A stretch of DNA of 64,000 nucleotides, taken from NCBI GenBank assembly GCA_001730095.1, contig MDLF01000047.1:49311-113310 (forward strand), read 5' to 3'. The position numbers and the translations under genes are program-made. Below the pieces are notes generated by a model. That model ran no database searches. It was not told the origin of the DNA and saw only the letters and a list, made by a program, of their open reading frames with translations. This DNA is from Rhodobacteraceae bacterium (ex Bugula neritina AB1) (GTDB lineage: Bacteria > Pseudomonadota > Alphaproteobacteria > Rhodobacterales > Rhodobacteraceae). Positions within the stretch are counted from its first letter, which is position 1. Each line of letters begins with the position of its first letter. Below are positions 9,268-17,938 of this stretch, in pieces.

Positions 9268-10608
9268 ATGGAAACTGAAATCGTCACGATCCTGTTCGGA
9301 TCATTCTTGCTGCTTTTGCTGATTGGCGCACCGATCACGGTTGCCCTGGGCGTTTCATCGCTGATCTCCTTCCTGTATCTGGATGAAAATCCGATCAAGT
9401 TTGTGCAGATCGCCTTTACCTCGGTTGGGTCGTTCCCGCTGATGGCGCTGCCCGCCTTTATTCTGGCCGGTGCGCTGATGGAGGCCGCGGGGATCTCCAA
9501 GCGGCTGATCAATGTGGCTGAAAGCCTGGCCGGACCGTTTACCGGCGGCATTTCAGCTGCAACCGTGATGGCCTGTCTGTTCTTTGGCGCGATCTCTGGC
9601 TCTGGCCCGGCCACCACGGCGGCCGTTGGCATGCTGATGATCCCGGCCATGATCAACCGCGGCTATGAAAAGGGCTATGCCTCTGCGGTCACGGCCTCCT
9701 CTGGCGGCCTGGGCATCATCATCCCGCCATCGATTCCGATGGTGATCTTCGGCATTGCAGCCCTTGGCATGGCACCGCCGCCGGAAGCGGTCGAGAAATT
9801 CGGCACATTCCAGTCGGTGTCGATCTCCAAGCTGTTCATCGCTGGCTTCATGCCCGCCTTCCTGATTGCCACCAGCCTTTTGATCCTGAACTATTTCATG
9901 TCAAAAAAACGCGGCTACAAGGGCGTGGCCGAAGGCTGGTCGATCCGCAATGTCGGCTGTGAGATGTACCGGGGCTTCTGGTCGCTGATGGCACCTCTGG
10001 TGATCCTGGGCGGGATCTATACCGGTTTCTTCACCCCGACCGAAGCAGCCATTGTGGCCATTTTCTATACTCTTGTGGTTGGTGTCTTCATCTACCGCGA
10101 GCTGACCTGGTCGTCGCTGTTCCAGTCGCTGGAAGCCACCACTTGGCTGACTGGCCGCGTGCTGCTGATCCTGTTCACCGCAACTGTGTTCGGCCGCCTG
10201 CTGGTGGAAAACCAGATCCCGGCATTGATCGCAGACAGCATGCTGAGCTTCACTCAGAACCTCTATGTGATCTGGGCGCTGATCATCTTCTTCCTGCTGT
10301 TTGTCGGCATGTTCATGGAAACGCTGGCCACCATCCTGATTCTGGTGCCGGTGATGCTGCCAGTGGCCTATTCTGTGGGCATCGACCCGATCCATTTCGG
10401 TGTCGTCATGGTCTGCACGCTGGGCATCGGTTTCCAGACGCCGCCCCTGGGAGAGAACCTGTTCATCGCATCAGGCATCTCGAACATCTCAATCGAGGAG
10501 ATCTCGCTGCGTGCTCTGCCCTTTGCGGCGGTGAACACCATCGCGATCTTTGTTATCGCGTTCTTCCCGGAAATCTCGCTGTGGCTGCCGCGGCTGTTCG
10601 GCTATTGA
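9268..10608 (+). CDS. dctM: TRAP transporter large permease, DctM family
   Basis: The 446-residue protein has about 12 hydrophobic segments and DctM hallmarks such as PLMALPAFILAGALMEAAGI, FGAISGSGPATTAAVGMLMI, GLGIIIPPSIPMVIFGI and GIGFQTPPLGENLF. It carries the sodium-coupled transport path. A Shine-Dalgarno GAAGGGAGGG precedes the start, and the gap to dctQ is 17 bp, so the two genes are one transcription unit. Length is typical for the family. Confidence 0.94.
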   Translation: METEIVTILFGSFLLLLLIGAPITVALGVSSLISFLYLDENPIKFVQIAFTSVGSFPLMALPAFILAGALMEAAGISKRLINVAESLAGPFTGGISAATVMACLFFGAISGSGPATTAAVGMLMIPAMINRGYEKGYASAVTASSGGLGIIIPPSIPMVIFGIAALGMAPPPEAVEKFGTFQSVSISKLFIAGFMPAFLIATSLLILNYFMSKKRGYKGVAEGWSIRNVGCEMYRGFWSLMAPLVILGGIYTGFFTPTEAAIVAIFYTLVVGVFIYRELTWSSLFQSLEATTWLTGRVLLILFTATVFGRLLVENQIPALIADSMLSFTQNLYVIWALIIFFLLFVGMFMETLATILILVPVMLPVAYSVGIDPIHFGVVMVCTLGIGFQTPPLGENLFIASGISNISIEEISLRALPFAAVNTIAIFVIAFFPEISLWLPRLFGY

Positions 10609-10625
10609 TCTGAAAGGGGACTGTT

Positions 10626-11123
10626 ATGAAACCGATGGTGACAAAAATCCTGTTTGCCACTGATCTGTCGCAGAATTCGCCATATGCCATGCGCCACGCG
10701 GCCAGCCTGGCGCAGGCGACTGGGGCGGAAATCCACGTGCTGCATGTGAATGAGCCGATTTCCGAGGATGCGCGCATCACCTTTGAAATGTTCGTGCTGA
10801 ACGATGAGACCCGTAAATCGGCGGCCAAACGGCGGCACGAGATGGTCAAGCAGGTGCTGGCCGAACGGCAAGCCCGGTTCTGGGCTGCGTTTGAAGGCGA
10901 TGATGCCAAGATCCGCGACCAGGTTGCCTCGGTCGAGGTGACTGATGGCCATCCGGCTGAGGTGATCCTGCGTCGTTCGGTAGAGCTGGGCTGCGACCTG
11001 ATTGTGCTGGGCGCCCATGACCACGGGTTTTCCCACACGTTCCTGGGCACGGTTGCCAAGCGGGTTCTGCGCCGTTCGCAGATCCCGACTTTGGTGGTGC
11101 CCTACCAGAACGACGAGAGCTGA
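10626..11123 (+). CDS. universal stress protein of the TRAP-associated (TeaD-like) type
   Basis: The 165-residue UspA-fold protein begins ILFATDLSQNSPYAMRHAA, as in UspA proteins, and ends with the ATP-binding loop pattern LGAHDHGFSHTFLGTVAKRV followed by IPTLVVPY. It lies 17 bp after dctM with Shine-Dalgarno AAAGGGG, so it is the last gene of the operon. In the ectoine TRAP system TeaABC the UspA-like TeaD binds ATP and dampens transport activity. The same position suggests, but does not prove, a similar regulatory role. The hairpin at 11133-11160 closes the operon. Confidence 0.9.
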   Translation: MKPMVTKILFATDLSQNSPYAMRHAASLAQATGAEIHVLHVNEPISEDARITFEMFVLNDETRKSAAKRRHEMVKQVLAERQARFWAAFEGDDAKIRDQVASVEVTDGHPAEVILRRSVELGCDLIVLGAHDHGFSHTFLGTVAKRVLRRSQIPTLVVPYQNDES

Positions 11124-11132
11124 CCACAACGA

Positions 11133-11160
11133 GCAGCCCGCTGCATCTGCGGCGGGCTGC
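11133..11160 (+). terminator. hairpin between convergent genes
   Basis: A perfect 9-bp stem (GCAGCCCGC / GCGGGCTGC) around a 10-base loop, just after the stress-protein stop and 17 bp before the stop of the opposing Na/phosphate gene. No T-run follows on either strand. It probably acts as a bidirectional terminator. Confidence 0.55.
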
Positions 11161-11177
11161 CATTGCGACCCAGATGG

Positions 11178-12875
11178 TCAGCGGCTGGTTTCCTGCAGCT
11201 CGCTGGTCTCACTTTCGGGCATATCCTCGATAAGCCGTGTCTCCAGCAGCTGGCCGTTCTGATAGAGGACAGGATTGGCGACAGCGGCGATATGGCTGTT
11301 GAATTCACGCAGAGCACGCAGGGTTTCCAGATGGATGTCCGAAGTGTCAAAGCTGTCGCGCGCGCCGTTCTGAAGCCGACCCAGATGCCGTTTGCGGCTG
11401 TCGTGCTCCATCCGCTTCAGCTCGGTCTTTTCCAGGCTCAGGAGCCGCGCGCTTTCCAGATCATCGGAAATCAGAACGTTGGAGGCCAGTTGCATATTGG
11501 CCAGGATCGCTTCGTGCATACGGGTGATCTCCAGCCAGCCCTCCTTGGAGAAGCTCAGGCCTTTCTTGTTCAGATTGTCCGCCAGCACCGTCAGGCGGCG
11601 CGCCACCACATCGCCTGCGGTCTCCAGCCGGATCGCGTATTCCATCAGGCTGCGGGCGGTCTTCAATTCCGCCTTGCCAAAACTGTCTTCGGGGATTGCC
11701 GCCACATACTGACGGATGCCAGAGAGGCAATCGTTGACCTCATTGTCCATCCGCTGCACCGCTTTGATCTGCTCCCGGCTGCCGCCCTGATAAAGTTCCA
11801 GCACCGGGCGAAACATGGCGCTGACCTGGTCGGCCATCCGCAGCAGTTCCCGCTTGAGATTGGCCGCAGCCTGTGCGGGTGAGGCATAGTTGCCCTGCTC
11901 CAACGCGCTGACCGGACGACCTGGCTGCACAGGCTCCGTCTGCACCGGCTCCGGGAAGGCGCAGGCAAACAGTCTCTCCAGCGGCGTGCAGGCCGGCAGC
12001 GCCAGCAGCAAAAGCGACCCATTGAACAAAAGATGGGCGCTGACCAGCATCTGTCCGCCTTGCGGATCGCCCAGCCAGCCCTGGCGCAGCGCCAGATTGG
12101 CACCAAACAGGCAGATCACCGCCCAGGTGCCGCGCAAGGCCAGGTTGGCATAGGGAATGCGCCGCGCTCTCAGCGCCATGCCGCGGCTGAGCCAGATCGG
12201 AATGAAAGCAGAGCCGAAATTCGCGCCGAGCACCAGCGAAAGGCCGGCCGCAAAAGGGATAGCGCCGATTTGCACCAGGGTAACGCACATCAGGATCGCG
12301 GCAACAGAAGAATGCATGACAAAGGCCAGCGCGCCGCCGACCAGAAAGGCAGTGATGTAGTCACGGGCCAGGTAGCCTGCGACCGCGGGCAGAAATGCAC
12401 TGTCGCGGATCGGGTCCATCGCCTCGCGCAGGAACCTGAGCGAAATCAGGATGAAAGCCACACCCATCAGAATCCGGCCCAGCTGACGCGCTTTCTTGGC
12501 CTCGGTCTTTACAAACAGATAGCCGCCTGTGGCCAGCAGCACCGGCACCAGCCAATCAAGCTTGAAGGACAGGATCTGGATGATCAGCGCCGAGCCGAGA
12601 TCGCCGCCGAGCACAATCGCCAGCCCCGTCGGAAATGCGAGGTAGCCGCTGGCGGCAAAGCCGGAGGTGAGCAGCGCCACCGCAGCTGAGCTTTGCAGGA
12701 CAATGGCCAGCAAAAGCCCCATCACGCCCGCCTGCAGATGGCTTTGTCGTCCGGTCAGCAGCCGCTGGAATGAGGCGCCGTAGCTGCGCTCTATCCCGGT
12801 CCGCACCATCCGCACTGCATAGAGAAGCAGCATCGTCGCGCCCGCAAGACTGATCAGAAAAGTTAATATTGCCAT
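11178..12875 (-). CDS. Na/phosphate cotransporter family protein with C-terminal PhoU domain
   Basis: The 565-residue protein has an N-terminal membrane half with the two inverted NptA repeats, marked by AIVLQSSAAVALLTSGFAASG and the partner MHSSVAAILMCVTLVQIGAI. From about residue 340 comes a soluble helical PhoU-like domain (AVQRMDNEVNDCLSGIRQY, ARSLMEYAIRLETAGDVV). Such fusions occur widely in bacteria and are thought to carry phosphate with sodium and to sense phosphate status. The start ATG at 12875 is preceded by AAAGGAT and overlaps the upstream small gene by 13 bp, suggesting coupled translation. Confidence 0.92.
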   Translation of the reverse strand: MAILTFLISLAGATMLLLYAVRMVRTGIERSYGASFQRLLTGRQSHLQAGVMGLLLAIVLQSSAAVALLTSGFAASGYLAFPTGLAIVLGGDLGSALIIQILSFKLDWLVPVLLATGGYLFVKTEAKKARQLGRILMGVAFILISLRFLREAMDPIRDSAFLPAVAGYLARDYITAFLVGGALAFVMHSSVAAILMCVTLVQIGAIPFAAGLSLVLGANFGSAFIPIWLSRGMALRARRIPYANLALRGTWAVICLFGANLALRQGWLGDPQGGQMLVSAHLLFNGSLLLLALPACTPLERLFACAFPEPVQTEPVQPGRPVSALEQGNYASPAQAAANLKRELLRMADQVSAMFRPVLELYQGGSREQIKAVQRMDNEVNDCLSGIRQYVAAIPEDSFGKAELKTARSLMEYAIRLETAGDVVARRLTVLADNLNKKGLSFSKEGWLEITRMHEAILANMQLASNVLISDDLESARLLSLEKTELKRMEHDSRKRHLGRLQNGARDSFDTSDIHLETLRALREFNSHIAAVANPVLYQNGQLLETRLIEDMPESETSELQETSR

Positions 12876-13249
12876 GTGGTTATCCTTTGATCAGCGCCGG
12901 TGTGACGACATGCAGCTGCGGCATCGGGCTGGCCGTTCAGGTTGGTGACTACTTTGCCCGCAGTCGAAATCACAGGAGAGACTGGCGGAACGTCATAAGG
13001 CTGCAGATCAAAATCGATGACGGCATCCGCACGACCCCGTACATGGAAAGGTTGCCTGTTCAAAAGCCCCGGCGAAAAGCCGAACAGCGGATGGCCGGAC
13101 CAGAGAGGCCGAATGCCACCGGTGGGATCGGCGCTCCAGTCGTTTTTGCGGCCTGCGCCTGCAGAACTGTGCTCCGGGCCAGGGCTGCGGGCGGTTTCAG
13201 ACGCAGTCTCTGCGGTCCGCAGGGCGTGGTCAGCGTGATCTTTTGTCAT
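12863..13249 (-). CDS. hypothetical protein upstream of the Na/phosphate gene
   Basis: The 128-residue protein was not recognised. ATG 13249 is preceded by AAGGATGCC, codon use resembles the neighbours, and the 3' end overlaps the cotransporter start by 13 bp, all of which favour a real gene. It is hydrophilic with no signal peptide or membrane segment; a central stretch reads GGIRPLWSGHPLFGFSPG and later RADAVIDFDLQPYDVPPVSP. The last 20 residues look less natural than those in the next frame, so a frameshift near the 3' end is possible. A long plus-strand frame covering the same DNA is judged an antisense shadow. Confidence 0.5.
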   Translation of the reverse strand: MTKDHADHALRTAETASETARSPGPEHSSAGAGRKNDWSADPTGGIRPLWSGHPLFGFSPGLLNRQPFHVRGRADAVIDFDLQPYDVPPVSPVISTAGKVVTNLNGQPDAAAACRHTGADQRITTWQY

Positions 13250-13423
13250 GGCATCCTTGCGGCTGTACCGCTGGGCCGAATTTGGCTGGCTTGCGGAAAA
13301 ATCTCATGTAGAATTTGTGAATATGTGGGTTTGGCAAACAAAAATCCAGTGTTTTTGACCGAAAAACCAACATGTGCCAGGGTCGCGCGATCATCCATCC
13401 GCAGGCTGCACGCCCCGCCGGTG

Positions 13424-14224
13424 CTATCCGGCGCCAGTCAAATGCCGTGTCGCCAAGGAAAAGAGCTCTGCCTGGGAGCCGATGCCAAGCTTGGTATAGG
13501 CGTGGTGGCGGTGCACTTTGACGGTGCCTTCTGCGATGCCCAGACAGGCGGCGGCAGACGGGCTGGAATGGCCCTGCAGAATAAGCTGTACCACTTCCCG
13601 TTCCCGCGGGCTGAGAACGCCGGAGCCAAATGTCTGCATCCGGTCTTCCCAATCCGGGGCCTGGGCGCCGTTCGGGGCCGCTTCCTCTTGTCCCCATTGG
13701 CGCAGAACCGATGCTGAGATCAGGTCAAATGCGGCGTTCAGCCGATCTGTGTCCGCCGCCGAAAACCGCTGCTGCCGGGCAAAGCAAGCCAGTGAAACGA
13801 TCAACCAATTCTCTGCCCCGTCCTGTACAAGGATGCCAATTTCGTCACTGATGCTGATCTTGCGGTAAAAGGCACGGTAGTATTCAGAGCGGTAGAAGGC
13901 CTCAGGAGCCAGGTCCAGCAGCCGATAGGCGCCGGGTGTGCACCCGTTGCGGCACGCCTGATAGAGCGGATCCAGAAGATAGGGGCCGCTGGCATAGAAT
14001 TCCACGGTGATCGCCGCCTGCAATTCATCCAGATCCTGATAGAGCGGCACTGGTGGCTGGGTTCCCGCGTAACGCGAGATGACCATGGAATCAAAACTGC
14101 AGCACTGAGACAGAACCTGCCGCAGGGCGCCTGGGAAGCGCTCTGTTGCGACGGTTTCAGCCAGCGCGGTCATTGCTTTGACCCAGCCTGAAGGCATCGG
14201 CGGGAAAGAAGGGGTCTCTGGCAT
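13424..14224 (-). CDS. LuxR-type HTH transcriptional regulator
   Basis: The 266-residue protein ends in a clear LuxR/GerE DNA-binding domain (VLSPREREVVQLILQGHSSP, then the helix IAEGTVKVHRHHAYTKLGI). The N-terminal 180 residues form an unassigned sensor. The conserved aromatic/Asp set of acyl-homoserine-lactone receptors is not obvious, so a quorum-sensing role should not be assumed. The gene is divergent from the agmatinase-like gene, with a 95-bp gap holding a 21-bp dyad that is a good candidate binding site. It probably controls the ureohydrolase and possibly the importer beyond it. Confidence 0.9.
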   Translation of the reverse strand: MPETPSFPPMPSGWVKAMTALAETVATERFPGALRQVLSQCCSFDSMVISRYAGTQPPVPLYQDLDELQAAITVEFYASGPYLLDPLYQACRNGCTPGAYRLLDLAPEAFYRSEYYRAFYRKISISDEIGILVQDGAENWLIVSLACFARQQRFSAADTDRLNAAFDLISASVLRQWGQEEAAPNGAQAPDWEDRMQTFGSGVLSPREREVVQLILQGHSSPSAAACLGIAEGTVKVHRHHAYTKLGIGSQAELFSLATRHLTGAG

Positions 14225-14255
14225 CTATGTCTTTCGATATATATCTTTGGCCAAG

Positions 14256-14276
14256 TTTGCCGGCATAAGCGGCAAA
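14256..14276. promoter_or_regulatory. lux-box-like dyad between luxR and the ureohydrolase gene
   Basis: Perfect 7-bp arms TTTGCCG / CGGCAAA separated by seven bases (21 bp total), 32 bp upstream of the LuxR start and 44 bp upstream of the ureohydrolase start. Size, symmetry and place suit a LuxR-family dimer operator that serves both genes. Confidence 0.5.
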
Positions 14277-14319
14277 GTCAAACTGGGGTCAGACGGATTA
14301 AGAATTTACGGAGCCCCAG

Positions 14320-15291
14320 ATGACCGATTCCTCCAGTGTGAACCCCGTACAGGGAGATCTGGCCTTTACCCGTGAAAGCGACCGTGGCGTGGTGGCCGAA
14401 GCCAGCTACGCCGGCGCGCTCAGCTTCATGCGGCGGCGCTATTCCCGCGATCTCAGCCGCGCTGATGTGGCGGTGATGGGGGTTCCTTTCGATCTGTCGG
14501 TGTCCAGCCGCTCGGGGACCCGGCTGGGGCCGAGGGCGGTGCGCTCTGGCTCCAGCCACATTGCCTGGTCCAAACCCTGGCCATGGGAGGTTGACCCCTA
14601 TGAAGTGCTTCGGGTGGTCGACTATGGCGATTGCGAGTTCGACTATGGCTACCCGCATAAAGTACCGGGGGAAATCGTGCAGACCGCGCGGGATGTTCTG
14701 GCCACGGATACAGCGCTGCTGTCGATCGGCGGTGACCATTTCATCACCTACCCTTTGCTGCAGGCCCATGTGGAGAAACATGGCCCCCTGAGCCTGATCC
14801 AGTTTGATGCCCATTCCGATACCTGGGCCGACGAGGAAGGCCGGATCGACCATGGCACCATGCTGTGGCACGCTATCCGTGAAGGGCTGGTGGACCCCGC
14901 CCGCTCTGTTCAGGTCGGCATCCGCACCCACAACCCCGATCCGCTGGGCATGAACATCATTGATGCAATCGAGGTGCAAAAATCCGGGCCGGAAGCCGTC
15001 GCAGACAAGATCCGCAGCATTGTTGGCGGTCACAAGACCTATGTGACCTTTGATATTGATGCGCTGGAGCCGGATTCTGCCCCCGGTACCGGCACCCCGG
15101 TGATCGGTGGCCTGACGCCTTATCAGGCGCAGGAAATCATCCGCGGGCTGGCCGGGACAAATGTGGTGGGCATGGATGTGGTGGAGGTCGCCCCGGCCTA
15201 TGATGTTTCCGAAATCACGGCCATCGCTGCGGCTACGATCGCCAACGATCTGCTGTGCCTTTACGCTGCGGGGCCTTCCGGCCGGCGCTGA
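14320..15291 (+). CDS. speB: agmatinase-like ureohydrolase
   Basis: The 323-residue arginase-superfamily enzyme has all binuclear-manganese motifs: IGGDHFITYP (His), IQFDAHSDTW (D-A-H-x-D) and FDIDALEPDSAPGTGTP (D-x-D). These proteins hydrolyse a guanidino group, releasing urea; in SpeB agmatine becomes putrescine. Bacterial relatives act on guanidinobutyrate, guanidinopropionate or other guanidino acids, so the substrate is open. It neighbours a LuxR-type regulator and a polyamine-type ABC importer. The 3' end overlaps the convergent TetR gene by 31 bp. Confidence 0.88.
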   Translation: MTDSSSVNPVQGDLAFTRESDRGVVAEASYAGALSFMRRRYSRDLSRADVAVMGVPFDLSVSSRSGTRLGPRAVRSGSSHIAWSKPWPWEVDPYEVLRVVDYGDCEFDYGYPHKVPGEIVQTARDVLATDTALLSIGGDHFITYPLLQAHVEKHGPLSLIQFDAHSDTWADEEGRIDHGTMLWHAIREGLVDPARSVQVGIRTHNPDPLGMNIIDAIEVQKSGPEAVADKIRSIVGGHKTYVTFDIDALEPDSAPGTGTPVIGGLTPYQAQEIIRGLAGTNVVGMDVVEVAPAYDVSEITAIAAATIANDLLCLYAAGPSGRR

Positions 15292-15965
15292 GGCGCTTCA
15301 ACGGGGGGAGCGTCTGCTTCTCCCTGGTCTGGGCGGATTGCGCCAGTCAGCGCGAAATGCGCCGGGAACATCGCCGCCAGAAACCGAAAGATGATCCGGG
15401 CGGCTTCGTCCCTGTCAAAGCGGTCGGGGTGCAGCAGAAAGTCGGTCCACATACCTTCGAGCAGCGCCAGAGTGCCATGGGTCGCATCACGCGCCACACC
15501 AGGGGCATCCGGTGTTCCGGCCTCGCGCACGATCCGGGAAAAAGCGTTGTGGATCATGCCGCGCAGCCGCCCGTCGCGGGTGTCGGAGTATTCGGCAATG
15601 GCTGTACGGTTGCGCGCCTCGCCTCGGAAGGCATACCAGATACTGACGTTGCGCCGGTTCAGGATCCGTTCACTGAGATCGCCGCGCACGATCATTTCGA
15701 TCCGTTTTTGCGGGCTGTCACCCGCAGTCTGCAGCAGGGCCTCGATGCCGTCGTAATACTCCTGCGAAGAATGGTGCGCTGCTGCTTGGACCAGATTGTC
15801 CTTGCCGCCAAAGTGCAAATGTATCATGCCGCGCGACAGGCCGGCCCGCTGGATAATTTCGCTGACAGAGGTCTCGGAGATCCCCTTCTCTGCCACCGAA
15901 TCCAGAACAGCGCAGATCAGGGCCAGGCGGTTCTGCTCGCGGTTCTGTTCCCGTTTCCCGGTCAT
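15261..15965 (-). CDS. TetR-family regulator, BetI-like
   Basis: The 234-residue protein has an N-terminal HTH (RLALICAVLDSVAEKGISET, then IIQRAGLSRGMIHLHFGGKD with GMIHLHF in the recognition helix) and a helical ligand domain with ARNRTAIAEYSDTRDGRL as in the BetI/TetR_C_6 group. The start at 15965 (MTGKREQ) is chosen because it directly precedes the HTH; an in-frame ATG at 16061 would add 32 residues of unlikely sequence. It is divergent from the ABC importer operon, with two matching dyads in the gap, and should repress that operon until a quaternary-amine-type or related ligand appears. The ligand is inferred from the BetI resemblance. Confidence 0.88.
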   Translation of the reverse strand: MTGKREQNREQNRLALICAVLDSVAEKGISETSVSEIIQRAGLSRGMIHLHFGGKDNLVQAAAHHSSQEYYDGIEALLQTAGDSPQKRIEMIVRGDLSERILNRRNVSIWYAFRGEARNRTAIAEYSDTRDGRLRGMIHNAFSRIVREAGTPDAPGVARDATHGTLALLEGMWTDFLLHPDRFDRDEAARIIFRFLAAMFPAHFALTGAIRPDQGEADAPPVEAPQRRPEGPAA

Positions 15966-16086
15966 TTGATTCCGATTTCCCGATGTCTGCCGCATTTGGG
16001 CGGTGCTGATACGTGGTGCAGACCACTGCGGCAAGCGGTGGCTTTCCAACAGTCTAGGCACATAAAGACGGTTTCTTCAAACATAA

Positions 16087-16100
16087 TGGACGTTTGTACA
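16087..16100. promoter_or_regulatory. candidate TetR operator 1 (imperfect copy)
   Basis: TGGAC-GTTT-GTACA has the same half-site and spacing as the perfect dyad 64 bp downstream, with one mismatch in the second arm. It lies between the divergent TetR and importer genes, followed by a T-run. Confidence 0.45.
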
Positions 16101-16150
16101 TTTTTTGAGAAACATGTTGACAGAACAGCCTGCCGAGCCGCAAGTTTTGA

Positions 16151-16164
16151 TGGACGATTGTCCA
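16151..16164. promoter_or_regulatory. candidate TetR operator 2 (perfect dyad)
   Basis: TGGAC-GATT-GTCCA has perfect 5-bp arms and is followed by a T-run, like the first copy. It lies 49 bp upstream of the permease start at 16213. Placing the permease start further upstream would put this site inside the gene, which supports the later start. Confidence 0.5.
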
Positions 16165-16212
16165 TTTTTGATGATGGCGCCCCACCCTGAAAACAGCAGG
16201 CAACAAAGAGAC

Positions 16213-17076
16213 ATGGCCGGATTTCTTAGAACCGAGGCTGGAAAAGGTCTGGCGCTCAGCGCCCCGGCTTCGCTCTATGTGGGGCTCTTGGTGGCTGCGC
16301 CGCTGGGCATTCTGGTGGCCTACAGCTTCTGGACGCAAACCTATGTCGAGATCGACAAGACGCCGTCCTGGGCCAATTATCTGGAGGCTGCCACTGATCC
16401 GCTGGTGCGTCACCTGATGCTGCGGTCGATCCTGATTGCGGCAGCCGTCACTGCGGCGACAGTGGCACTGGCCTATCCGATTGCCTATTTCATCGCCTTT
16501 CGCACACATCGGAAAACCCTGTGGCTTTTGCTGATCACCATCCCGTTCTGGTCCAGCTATCTGCTGCGGGTGTTCAGCTGGAAACTGATCCTTGGTTTCA
16601 ACGGTGTGATGAATTCGGCGCTGATTTCGCTGGGGATGATTGATGAGCCACTGACCTTCCTGCTGTATAATGAATTTGCGGTGGTGCTGACGCTGGCCCA
16701 TGCTTGGGCGCCGTTCGCGATTTTGCCGATTTATGTTTCACTGCAAAAAATCGACCGCTCGCTTTTGGAAGCCGCAACAGACCTTGGCTGTTCGAAACTG
16801 GAGCGCTTTGTCCGTGTAACCCTGCCATTGACGGTGCCCGGCATTATCGCCGCCAGTCTGATCATCTTCATTCCGACCGTTGGCGATTATGTCACCCCCT
16901 CTCTGGTCGGCGGATCGCAGGGCAAAATGGTGGCGAACCTTATCCAGGTGCAGTTCGGCCCTGCCAACAACTGGCCTTTGGGCGCAACCCTGTCGCTGGT
17001 TGCCATGGCCTCAGTTGGCTTTGTGGCAGTCCTGTTTGTCATCCTTGCGACGGCGCTGGGGAGGAGAATTCGGTGA
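16213..17076 (+). CDS. ABC transporter permease, PotB type
   Basis: The 287-residue inner-membrane protein has six hydrophobic segments and the EAA loop LLEAATDLGCSKLERFVRVT followed by LPLTVPGI, typical of spermidine/putrescine-type importers. ATG 16213 is chosen because AAAGAG precedes it and the two TetR-like operators lie upstream. An earlier in-frame ATG at 16105 would place one operator inside the coding region. It forms the permease pair with the next gene, which overlaps its stop codon. Substrate is likely a polyamine-like or related cationic compound. Confidence 0.92.
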   Translation: MAGFLRTEAGKGLALSAPASLYVGLLVAAPLGILVAYSFWTQTYVEIDKTPSWANYLEAATDPLVRHLMLRSILIAAAVTAATVALAYPIAYFIAFRTHRKTLWLLLITIPFWSSYLLRVFSWKLILGFNGVMNSALISLGMIDEPLTFLLYNEFAVVLTLAHAWAPFAILPIYVSLQKIDRSLLEAATDLGCSKLERFVRVTLPLTVPGIIAASLIIFIPTVGDYVTPSLVGGSQGKMVANLIQVQFGPANNWPLGATLSLVAMASVGFVAVLFVILATALGRRIR

Positions 17077-17924
17077 ACACTCCGACAAGCGAACCCTTGG
17101 CCAAAGCACTGACACCCGCCATCAGAAAGCCGCGGCGCAGGTCTTTGCGATTTCCCTGGCTGCTGGTCTATGCCATCGCCTATTTGGTTTTCCTGTATCT
17201 GCCGGTGCTGCTGCTGCCGCTGTTCTCCTTTAACGACGGCACCATTGTTGCGTTCCCGATGAAGGGTTTCACTCTGAAATGGTACGCGCAGCTGGGTGCG
17301 CAGGACACGCTGCTGCAGGCGATGGTGAATTCTCTGATTGTCGGCAGTGTGACCGCGCTTGCGGCCACCTCGCTGGGCCTGTTTGCGGCGCGGGCCTATG
17401 TCCGCTACCGCTTCAAGGGGCGTGAGCTGTCGGAAGGGCTGGTGATGCTGCCGCTGGTCATTCCCGGCATCATCGTGGCGTCTTCCATGCTGGTGCTGTT
17501 CATCGCGCTGGGGCTGAAACCGTCGCTCACCACGGTGATCCTGGGGCATGTCTTTGTTGCCCTGCCCTTTGCGGTTTCGATCATGAAATCTGCCTTTGAC
17601 GACTTTGACCAGTCGCTGGAGGAAGCGGCCTTCGATCTTGGTGAAAGCGTCATTGGCACGTTCCGCCGGGTGACCTTGCCCATCGTGGCTCCGGGGATTG
17701 TGGCCAGCCTGCTGGTGACCTTCACCGTTTCCTTTGATGAATTTGTGCTGGCCTTTTTCCTGTCGGGCAACCAGCCCACCTTGCCGGTCTACATCTGGAG
17801 CCAGATCCGCTTTCCGGCCAAGCTGCCGAACACGCTGGCGCTTGGCTCGCTCTTGCTGCTCGCCTCGGTGGTGCTGCTGCTGATCGCCGAATACTTCCGC
17901 CGCCGTTCAAACAAATCCGCTTGA
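17073..17924 (+). CDS. ABC transporter permease, PotC type
   Basis: The 283-residue protein begins with GTG at 17073, overlapping the preceding stop (GTGA) with GAGGAGAA in front. The frame continues upstream but there only mirrors the previous gene. Six hydrophobic segments follow, with YLPVLLLPLFSFNDGTIVAF at the start and the EAA motif LEEAAFDLGESVIGTFRRVT near the end, as in PotC/YdcV. It partners the PotB-type permease. The short overlap implies translational coupling. Confidence 0.92.
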   Translation: MNTPTSEPLAKALTPAIRKPRRRSLRFPWLLVYAIAYLVFLYLPVLLLPLFSFNDGTIVAFPMKGFTLKWYAQLGAQDTLLQAMVNSLIVGSVTALAATSLGLFAARAYVRYRFKGRELSEGLVMLPLVIPGIIVASSMLVLFIALGLKPSLTTVILGHVFVALPFAVSIMKSAFDDFDQSLEEAAFDLGESVIGTFRRVTLPIVAPGIVASLLVTFTVSFDEFVLAFFLSGNQPTLPVYIWSQIRFPAKLPNTLALGSLLLLASVVLLLIAEYFRRRSNKSA

Positions 17925-17938
17925 TCAAGGATATGAAG

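Noticed and set aside
12869-13717. A 282-codon plus-strand frame across the small gene and the LuxR gene
   Set aside because: Its second half is the exact antisense of the LuxR DNA-binding domain, and it has no sensible start or family.
13424-14224. Acyl-homoserine-lactone receptor
   Set aside because: Only the LuxR DNA-binding domain is clear; the ligand-pocket residues of AHL receptors could not be identified and no luxI-type gene is nearby.
16704-17072. Upstream extension of the PotC-type permease
   Set aside because: This part only mirrors the PotB-type gene in another frame; the GTG at 17073 with GAGGAGAA is the natural start.
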